DNA of 64,000 nt from Mesorhabditis belari (taxonomy: Eukaryota > Nematoda > Chromadorea > Rhabditida > Rhabditidae): positions 1,013,501 through 1,077,500 of the forward strand of contig CAUEEP010000755.1 of assembly GCA_958450365.1 (NCBI GenBank), given 5' to 3'. Position 1 is the first letter of the stretch. Each line of letters opens with the position of its first letter. A model generated the notes under the pieces. It had not been told where the DNA came from. It made no database searches and saw only the letters and a program-made list of their open reading frames with translations. A program made the position numbers and the translations under genes. Below, piece after piece: positions 56,254 to 64,000 of this stretch.

Positions 56254-56911
56254 AATTTGCTTCCGTTGTAGATTTTTGGTCTTTCGCTCCACTGTTCGTG
56301 CATCTATCTATTCTTTGTTTTCCGTTGTCCAAAAATTATTTTAGCATTCAATGCCAATTAATAATGATCTGTTTTTACTCTATTTTAGACTGTAGTTTGC
56401 AAATTTGGAATGTTTCGTTTTACTATTTCGTCGGAATGTTTAATAAAAGCTGCAGCTTAGGCACAAATTGTCAAAAATCATGTATATTCACTTCAAAATT
56501 TGTTCTAGGAAGCCAATTGGAATTGATAACTTTGCTTAAAAGCACAGACTTATCGATGTAAAAGAATACGCGTTTCAAGAGCCAAAATTCATTTAAAACC
56601 GGAAATAGAGACGGGCTGAGTAGCATTATCATTTGCGCTTATGAAATTCACTATAACAAATCCCTTCTCCCCAGCTTCTAACCAATTTTTTTTCAGTTTT
56701 CTGCTTCGCAATTTTGATGCACACACACATAGAAAACACGTTTGGCGTAAAACTTATAATATACGTACATGCTCCAAAAAAGGTACCCGCCTTTCTAAAT
56801 CGCGCTCTTTGAGTGCACCTCTTCTCTAATGCATTTTTACAAATGTTATTCGGGAATGTTACGTAGTCATTTTTCAATAATGTTCTTTTTTTTAGGAATG
56901 GATTCTTCAAA

Positions 56912-57475
56912 TGGAGAAGGGACGCTCTTTTTCGACCGCGTTCAAATTGGAAGCCATTGAGTCTGCCGAAAAAAGCATCGAATAAGAAAGCTGCCGAAAA
57001 GTTTCGAGTCGCGAGGCCAAGAATTATCGAGTGGCAGAAACAGCAAGAACGGCTGCTCACGGGAAATAACGATGCAAAGCGATTGAAAGGAGGCGAACGA
57101 AAGCTCAATTTTTTTCGGAAAACGATTACTCGAATTCTCTCGACGACCAGCAATTGCTCAACAAGTTCAACCTTATTCGATTGATTTCAAGCTGGACGCC
57201 ATCGAATATGCAAAGAGGAACTCCAAAAATGATGCGAGCAAACTCCGTGCCGATCGAGCAATGATCCATAAATGGGTTTTACAGGAAGGACAATTGCGAA
57301 AAATTGAGGAAATCGTTGATGCAATTGAAAAGAGCCGAGAGGGAACTTACAAACAAACAACTCGATCAAGGACGGGTCGACTGGATCCGAAGCAAGCGGC
57401 GGAAGAGGAACAAAGTTTCGAGAAGATGGATTCACGAAAAGGCAAAAAACGTGCGCGAGCAGGATGGCACTAGGC
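56912..57475 (+). pseudogene. Brinker-type HTH gene, two domains, frameshifted
   Basis: From ATG 56912, MEKGRSFSTAFKLEAIESAE; after a frame change at the A-run near 56,970, NKKAAEKFRVARPRIIEWQK. This is the FKLExIExAxx...AAxxFxVxxxxIxxWxKQ pattern of Brinker/CENP-B-like HTH domains, widely used by Tigger-type transposases and domesticated relatives. A second one begins near 57,182 (DFKLDAIEYAKRNSKNDASK...MIHKWVLQ), followed by a Lys/Arg/Glu-rich helix. An upstream TTTTTTTTAG acceptor suggests a spliced 5' end. Either a decayed gene or one with unusual splicing. Confidence 0.5.
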
Positions 57476-57819
57476 TTGGAACGAGGAGATGATCGCCCAC
57501 TTGTTGGAGGAAATTGATCTTGACGAAGGTGAAGAGAACAAGTGCTACGACAGAGTTTCGAGAAGATTGATTCACGAAAAGGCAAAAGACAAAAGAGCAG
57601 ATTGAAGTCAGCGATGTTAACGAAAATGATATCGAGGATAATTCATTTAAGTGATATGTTTGTTTAAAAATGCTTTTCATTTCGTTAATTGATTGTTGCC
57701 TACGTTAAAATTTTGTTTTACTAATGAATAAATTAATCATAAATAGCTCTGATTTGAATGAAAACTTCTTGTAAGCTATTTGCTTAATTTTGCGGCGCGG
57801 TTGAAAAAGCGGTTGTCTA

Positions 57820-57995
57820 AAATTATTAGTTGTTACTTGAATGCAATTTTCAAAAATTTCACAAACTTTGTGGAAAATCTTGTTTCCATCAACGGCTCCA
57901 TCGATTCGACCCGTGTCATTTTCGATCTTGTTGAAGATGAAAGGGAAAAGCTAGACTTAACTTTTGTGGTGCACTTTGTAAGTAAAAATCTGTAA
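57820..57995 (+). other. Repeated exon-like segment upstream of copy G
   Basis: Third copy of the segment at 43,014 and 53,257 (SINGSIDSTRVIFDLVEDER, ending VVHF before GTAAGT). The open frame and 3' donor are conserved across all three. Confidence 0.35.
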
Positions 57996-58039
57996 ACAGC
58001 GTGTTTCTGGCGCACTGAATACGAGGGTTTGCCGCTGTA

Positions 58040-58310
58040 GACTTTAAAAATTCATATCTGTACATATTGAGTGCAAATTAAACTTAAAAATCGATAAAAA
58101 TGTAGAAAATTCAAGAATTTTAAAGCAAAACAACGAAATTGCTCAACGTTACAGTAGAAATGGAAAGACTACCATACCCCAACGCTTTCTTTTTCTAAAA
58201 CGCATCAACACGCCTTATTTAACTGAGAAGAATAGCGAACTTTCTCATTCTCGTGTAGATTTTGTTGTTTTAGCGCTTTCTGTTTTATCATTTTGCACAT
58301 TAACGCTTTT
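58040..58310 (+). repeat. Upstream block of coiled-coil copy G
   Basis: Shared block with AAAGACTACCATACCCCAAC and TCTCGTGTAGATTTTGTTG, interrupted at 58311 by a transposable element. Confidence 0.6.
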
Positions 58311-58788
58311 GGTTCTTTTCCAATATCGGGGGAGCGGTCCGATTATCGGGGGAGCGGAAGGATTATCGGGGGAGCAAATTTTGGCAGCGCTACATATGTC
58401 CTATTTAAAATTGTGACGAACGGGAGCTTGCTTTGTTGCAAAAAGTTATCGACTCGAATTCCTCTTGAATGCTTGGGGACCTTTCGCCGTGCGCAAGTGT
58501 CACATGCCCAGCGAAATAGATATTTCCCCTTTGAGCGGACTTTCATCGATTCGCCAGTTTCAAATCCACGACTGGATGACTCCTTTGGTGACAAAATAAT
58601 CGATTGCCGTCGATTTCTTGAACGCACAAATATCGGAGAAGCGCATCATCGTTAAAGTTTTAAAAAAAAATGTTGCAGTTAAAATACAGTCCCGGAAATG
58701 CATTTTTCGAGGGGGCAAAATTTGCTCCCCCGATTTTCCTTTCGCTCCCCCGATAATCTTTCCGCTCCCCCGATATTGGAAAAGTACC
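58311..58788. mobile_element. 478-bp hAT-like non-autonomous element
   Basis: Terminal inverted repeats GGTTCTTTTCCAATATCGGG and, reversed, GGTACTTTTCCAATATCGGG. Perfect 8-bp target duplication ACGCTTTT (58303-58310 and 58789-58796). Uninserted paralogues read CACGCTTTTATATTGAC. Subterminal ATCGGGGGAGC is repeated three times at each end in opposite orientation, as expected of transposase binding sites. The interior encodes no recognisable protein. Confidence 0.9.
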
Positions 58789-58826
58789 ACGCTTTTATAT
58801 TGACTTTTTTTACAGGCAACGAGGCA

Positions 58827-59895
58827 ATGAGTGGAAGCAATCGAGTCGCGAATAGCAGTTGGGCCCTGTGGTTGCATGCAATGGCATGTAAGTTTGTGTT
58901 TTTTGGTCGTTTTTGGCAAATTAGATACCCGAAGTACTATAGAAGCTTGTCTAATATGATATTCTAATATGTCTTGGTTGAAAAGCTTAGCTAATATCTT
59001 GTAATAGTGCTAAGCAGAACAAATTATGAGGAGTTGTCAGTGAAAGAGTGAAATGCTTGGCGGCTTAAAAGGTTTCATTGTTGTTTTACGAAGTTTGGCT
59101 ATCTAATCATCAGAAGTTTAATCTTTTCGGTTCGTTGAATTTAGGAAGATTCGTATTGATGATGTCATCTGTTAGATAGATAGTAACAATCTTAAACCTT
59201 TTTAGAAAAACAACTCACAACAAGAACAGCTCCAGTGGCTCGCAGATGTCGTAGGGGGATGATAACAAGAAGTTACGACTAGCTGATGAAGTAATCTTTA
59301 ACAATTATAGTTGAGCGAAGTATATTTCAAAGAAAGGACTGCAAGCTAAGTTTGTTTCATTTAGATTCTGAAGGGAAGTCATCAACTTCTCGCGGATATC
59401 ATGAACAACGCCTTTATTCTTTCGTCGAAGCCATTTAGAAAGGATGAGCCAACGGAGAAGAAAGTAGGAGCGTTTTCGGTAACTTTTAACGTCTTTGGGC
59501 TAAATGCCTAGGTTTATTGCATAGTTATTAGTATAGATACTAGGTACAATTGACAATTGTTATTGCTTTTGATATCACCTATCTTTTAGCTCGAAGAAGC
59601 TATTGCGAAACAAAACGAGTTCGACCAAAGGATCGTCAATGTTCTGAAGAAGCAAGAGCCAGGGTTGGTTAATTCATCACAGTCAAAAACGAGTACAATT
59701 GTTAATACAATTCCTTTAGGATTTCAAACGAAACAAGGGTTAGGACTAAATGAAACAAACTTCAACTTCAGATGCTTCCAATCTCTTCTGGTGGGCTTCT
59801 TGGTGATCGTCATAGTCTTCTTCGCCTCGCTCGCTTCCGTTCCCGTCGACTCAACCGACCCAAATGCGCTTTATGATCGACATCACTACATCTAA
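58827..59895 (+). pseudogene. Coiled-coil family, copy G (short, decayed)
   Basis: The leader has a one-base insertion (MSGSNRVAN instead of MSGAIESR), shifting the frame. The next exon (NSQQEQLQWLADVVGG) runs into stops near 59,255. The acidic exon, exon pairs and QNEKLRDEM exon are absent. EEAIAKQNEFDQRIVNVLKK and an anchor region remain (LLVGFLVIVIVFFASLASVP, ending DPNALYDRHHYI), with an inserted stretch before it. Most likely a pseudogene. Confidence 0.65.
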
Positions 59896-60341
59896 AATTT
59901 GCTTCCGTTCTAGATTTTTGGTCTTTCGCTCCATCGTTCGTGCATATATCTCTATCCATCTATCTATCTATTCTTTGTTTTCCATTTTCCAAGAATTTTT
60001 TGAGCATACAATGCCAATTAGTGATCTGCTTTTACTAGCTTTTCGACTGTCATCTTGCAAATTTCAGATATATCGTTGTCATGTTGAATAAAAGCTTTAA
60101 GGCACAGGGTGCCATGTATATTCACTTCAAAATTTTATTAAAAAGCAAATGGAAATTGATAACTTTGATGCATCAAAGCAATAGGCTTATCGATGTAAAA
60201 GAAAACGCGTTTCAGAGGTCAAAATTCGTTAAAAACCGCAAATAGAGGCAAGCTTGTCGGAAAATCGATATCTTTTTGGGGCAGTGGGGGAGAGATAAAG
60301 AATAAAATTACAAAAACAAAGCTGATAAACTCAAAAATAAG

Positions 60342-63300
60342 TCAATTCCATTGTGCTGTTGATCTACTTGAGTTCCCTGAAATTTCTTGTTCGACGATCA
60401 TTGCGTAAACTGACCGCATTTTAAGATCTCCATTCGAGTAAGCACGAATGAGAAAATCCGCTTCTTGGTAGGGCTCAAATGTTGAGGGAACGACAACGTA
60501 TTCACCGGGTGGAACACGGAAACGAACGGTCACCTAGAAAACGGTGAACAATTCTAATCCATTTTAAACGTGTCAACTTTTTCTACGACTTTCTGCTTAT
60601 CTCTATTGTTATCCAATCTATCCAATCTATCAAACGTTTTTTCTGATTCTTTGAGTATTCCATAAAGGGTATCAAAAGATGCAAAAAGTAGATGGATTCG
60701 GTAAAAATATAAACTAGATTACTGTAGAAGGAGACATGCTTTAGTGAATGAATTATTTGATATTACGGTAACGATTAGAGCTGTTCATTGATAAAGCTAC
60801 AATTTTGTTCACCCACCTCTCGCATATTCGTGAACACGGGCACTTTGGCGAGCGATTGATTTGAGCGGAAGAATTGCTCGTTCAGCTTCACCCCGTTTCC
60901 TTGTGGAGCCTAGATTTTGGGCTAATGAGCTAATGGCTAATGACTTTGATATCTAATTTTACAAATCTTCTAGAAACCACCTTGTAAACGGAGAATCCGA
61001 TCGGAAGATCGTCTTTCCCCTTTGGTCGGAGTTCGCGACGGAATTTTTGCAAAACCGCCACCACAACCTGAAATTTGATTGATGAATTGATTAAAAATAA
61101 AACCGGACTTTGTTGATTCTTTTGAAATTTGCATTGTAATTGCATTGCCAGCTTACCGTGCAATTTCCATCGCCTTCAACCCCGTTCTTTGCGTTCGTGA
61201 GCGACAATTGGAATTGTGGATTCTTCGGGAAGGTGGCTAAAAGAAAGAAGAGGTCACTGTAGAGCCTTTAGCCAATAAAATTAGATCTTTCTTTTTCAAC
61301 TCACAAATATAATTGATACATCCCCCAGCGGAGTTCGCTTGACTGCTCCACGAGCCATCACATTGATCCTCTTGCCAGCTGGAAAGTGACGATAAGTAAA
61401 AGTTAACTTTTAGATATGGTGACGAAGGTTTTAAAGATTTGAAAGTATTAGGGAAGTTTGTTTTTGTTTTTTTTGGTTTTTTTTTGTTTGTTTTTGTTTG
61501 TTTATTTTTGTTTATTTTTGTTTATTTTTGTTTATTTTTTTTTTGTTTATTTTTGTTTATTTTTGTTTGTTTTTGGTTTGTTTTTGGTTTGTTTTTGTTT
61601 GTTTTTGTCTTTTTGTCCCATGCAAACACCCACGATCCAGGTCTCTTTCCCATCATCGCGCACCACTCCCGTCATTCGCTCGATCTCGTCTTCAACCTAA
61701 AAACTTTTGATACAAAGTTGATAACTTGAATCAAGTACAGTAAGCTCATTGATGTGTTTTAATAATTGATCAATTGCTAACTCAAAAAACTCACATCGGC
61801 CGACAAGTTACACACTTCCAACTGCTCGAATGAGGTGATGAAATCGTCGAAAGATATCCTAAAAATTCTTCTTCTGACTCAAGCGCTTTGAGATTTGTAT
61901 GAAAATTTCAAAATTAAATTCACAAAACCTATCCTTAAACCATTCGGTCACTCACCAAAACTCGCCATCCGCATTAAAAGCCACTTGCAGCTTCGACTTC
62001 TCCGTTTGGTTCACCGAATTCCACAAAGGACTGTTGTCCGACCAGGCGCCGTTCCATTCCTGGAAATGGATGGGAATTGAATGGCTTTATATTTAAAGAA
62101 TGCTAATCTAGCTTTAAACGGGATCTCCCAGCAATCCACACCTTACTATTCCCCCACGGGTTTCTCACGCGAAGCAGCTCCACATCACCGGACGAGGTTG
62201 GCACCTGGAAACGATTTTTTTAGCTTAAAATTGAATAATATAAATCCTCTATTAGACTGACATCCTTTATTAGAGCGAAACTTTAAAAGTGATATCGAAA
62301 AATAGCGGCAACCCAAATCAACAAATGAAAAAATTAGCATTACCTATATTTCAGAAATTTCAATTGAATGACTGAATATCTTTTGTTTCCGACTTTGTTT
62401 GATTCTGCTTTTTTTAAATTTTTTTTTTTTGCTGACAACTTAATGTGTTTATTTCTTTTTTAACTTTATTCTACATTTATTAATATTTTCTTTTTAGATG
62501 ATGGAGACGTTAATCAAAGATCGTCAATCGTTAATTGTCAACAGCAAAAACAAGCAACTCGAGCGATCATTGGATGAAATGAGCGATGCTTTTGCGAATT
62601 TTCTGATCATCGGGACTGTGAAAAAAGGATTAACCAAGAGCTTCGATGACGATGGAAGTGACGATGGAGGAGATAAGGAAGCGAGAGAAACGACCGGACG
62701 AGGAAGGGACGCAAATGAAGCCGAGGATTTGACGAGTGCAAGAGGAGCAAAGCGGCGAGCCTTTCACGCCTTTCACGGCGGCGTGAAATTCAAGCTCGGA
62801 GTGTTCGAATACGCCAAGGAGAACTTAAATCAAGAAGCTGCCAAACATTTTCGAGTATCACGATCGTCGATTCAAGATTGGAGAAAACAAGAAGAATTTC
62901 GGTACTTGGTGGGCTGCGAGGGGCCACCTATATTTTTGATTTTTTCACCTTTCTGGTCGCCACCTTTCTAGGGGTAATCGAGGGCGTTGAGCACGAATTT
63001 AACAGTTTTAGCATGGGTTCTCAACTGAAAAACCGACATTTCGACAGATTGAAAATGACACTTTTTTTGCTTTTTTGCACTTTAAATGTAACTTTAGATT
63101 TGTGTACTCAAGCTATCGACTATTGGGGCGCTTTTAAACGTCAAAACTAGAGCCAAAACCATATTTTTAACACTAAATATTCATTTTCTAACTTAAATTG
63201 ACTGGTAGATGCAAAAAATCTAAAAAAAATACTTTTTTTTTGAGATTTTGACTGATTTTGACATGGTTGAAATTTGGAAAATTTTTTTTTTATTAATTTT

Positions 63301-64000
63301 GCTCTAATTTGATCAGAAACGTAACCAGTAGCCCTTGACTTGGCTTAAAACGCCTTTTCCTAAATTCTCGTTGTGTTTTTCGGAATCTACGCATGAAATT
63401 ACCCCAGAAAGAGTGGTTTTGAAGGAAAAAAAATGCCCCCCTCCCTAACCTTAATAGCGCACATATGGGCGACATTTGGCGGATTCATTCAAACAATGCG
63501 CAATCACTACAGGACTCGATAAATCGGAAGACCAATCGATAGATCGGAAGACCAGCTCATTTCAAAACAAATGAACCTATCCCGATTGGAGATGAAAAGC
63601 TGAAAGATGCACAAATGGATCAAGAAGTTTTGGCTCTTCTTGAAGAACTAGATAACCATCGAAAATGATGTAGCAAGCTTGATTTTGATGCACCATTGGA
63701 GTTTATTGATTAGGTAGATACTTTATCATGTTTTTTTTATCTTTGTACATTAGCGGCATACCGGTCTAATAGATGATTTACGATATTTTCTGCTTATTTA
63801 TCGAAATATAGCTATTGCAAATGATTTATAGCCAAAAGAAACCGTTTGAACAGCAGTGATGCTGTACGCGTGTCCCATGATTAACCCGTTTCTCAGCTGG
63901 TTCTCAAAGCTGTTTGGATCGGCCTGAAAAGAGAATCTTACTATTTGCTAATTCAGTAATTCACTATTTGCTATCTCAAAGTCGATTAGATTTTACTTTT
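60342..64000 (-). CDS. Calpain cysteine protease (5' end beyond the window)
   Basis: Ca2+-dependent cytosolic cysteine protease, minus strand. Exons seen in order: [16 protein letters not shown] with the catalytic His (about 63,850-63,925); [16 protein letters not shown] with the catalytic Asn (about 62,145-62,205); [17 protein letters not shown]...FNADGEFW (about 61,955-62,060); [20 protein letters not shown] (about 61,797-61,862); a [20 protein letters not shown] exon; [76 protein letters not shown]; and [20 protein letters not shown]...[10 protein letters not shown], the end of the C2-like domain III. The Cys exon lies off the window. The end is either TGA at 60342 or, with a 3' intron, DLKMRELK then a stop. 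No EF-hand domain is seen. The intron at 62,220-63,840 holds an HTH ORF and repeats. The only complete-looking calpain 3' end here. Confidence 0.85.
61452..61612. repeat. T-rich (GTTTATTTTT)n microsatellite
   Basis: Long run of TTTTTGTTT/TTTATTTTTG units in a calpain intron. The three overlapping Phe/Leu/Val-rich ORFs on + come from this low-complexity tract. Confidence 0.85.
62498..62905 (+). CDS. Brinker-type HTH ORF, 3' end replaced by a repeat
   Basis: Starts right after TTTCTTTTTAG. Opens [20 protein letters not shown]; the middle is acidic ([12 protein letters not shown]); then [39 protein letters not shown] is a Brinker/CENP-B-like HTH. At about 62,903 the sequence changes to the end of the family 3 palindromic element, so the remaining codons to 62,971 ([15 protein letters not shown]) are transposon-derived. 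It lies on the opposite strand inside a calpain intron. Probably a truncated insertion or a young single-domain gene. Confidence 0.45.
62903..63475. mobile_element. Compound of family 3 and hAT-like repeat fragments
   Basis: The left part (62,903-63,060) matches one end of the 54141 element (CACCTATATTTTTGATTTTT; AAAAACCGACATTTCGACA). The right part (63,100-63,475) matches the interior of the 48472 element (CTATCGACTATTGGGGCGC; CTAAATATTCATTTTCTAAC) and an end (GGCATTTTTTTTCCTTC reversed). Nested or recombined insertion. Confidence 0.55.

Noticed and set aside
61439..61729. Phe/Val/Leu-rich possible membrane protein ORFs
   Set aside because: Low-complexity T/G microsatellite inside a calpain intron on the opposite strand.

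Overview
The window reads as nuclear DNA of a nematode, probably a rhabditid. Genes are intron-rich with many introns of about 45-60 bp. Several start codons sit just behind a 3' splice site, as expected for spliced-leader addition. Recognisable genes include an ERK-type MAP kinase like C. elegans mpk-1, a makorin, a MINDY-type deubiquitinase, an ENPP ectophosphodiesterase, two TAF12 paralogues and a calpain. I cannot name the species. Intron 3' ends are mostly TTTAG; in the three genes I spliced fully, 32 of 37 end in TAG.

Positions 1-16,541 are compact and conserved. Taf12 copy 1 (399-1328, frameshifted near its end), the MINDY-1/2-like deubiquitinase (1565-3957) and makorin (4630-6535) lie head to tail on +. 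A multi-exon ENPP with a nuclease-like C-terminal domain follows on - (6864-12156), its introns loaded with palindromic DNA elements. Taf12 copy 2, with a 12-residue tandem repeat (12902-14284), and the ERK kinase (14403-16541) are on +, spaced like an operon.

Positions 17,500-27,700 are transitional. A secreted cysteine-rich (Ly6/ET-module-like) gene is at 17520-20139. A chimeric gene at 21086-24303 joins an unrecognised N-terminal region, a duplicated MINDY segment lacking the catalytic His, and the membrane tail of the coiled-coil family described next. Truncated calpain and Ly6-like copies and an HTH-like ORF follow.

Positions 28,300-64,000 are an array of segmental duplications. The unit is a coiled-coil, predicted tail-anchored gene starting with a Cys-containing leader (MSGAIES...), preceded by a repeated upstream block and followed, convergently, by the 3' end of a calpain gene. 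Seven copies are seen: A 29250-32321, B 34240-36818, C 39898-41771 on -, D 43832-45497, E 48363-52165, F 53767-56253, G 58827-59895. A and B look most intact; D, E and G are decayed. Only the last calpain copy (60342 to the window end, -) looks functional. Transposons have hit the array repeatedly: a Merlin/ISXO2-like element, two mariners, three hAT-like elements with 8-bp target duplications, and several palindromic MITE families. ORFs with Brinker-type HTH motifs lie between or inside units.

The most novel item is the coiled-coil/tail-anchor family and its spread by exon and segment duplication, including donation of its membrane tail to the MINDY-like chimera. Its function cannot be read from sequence alone.
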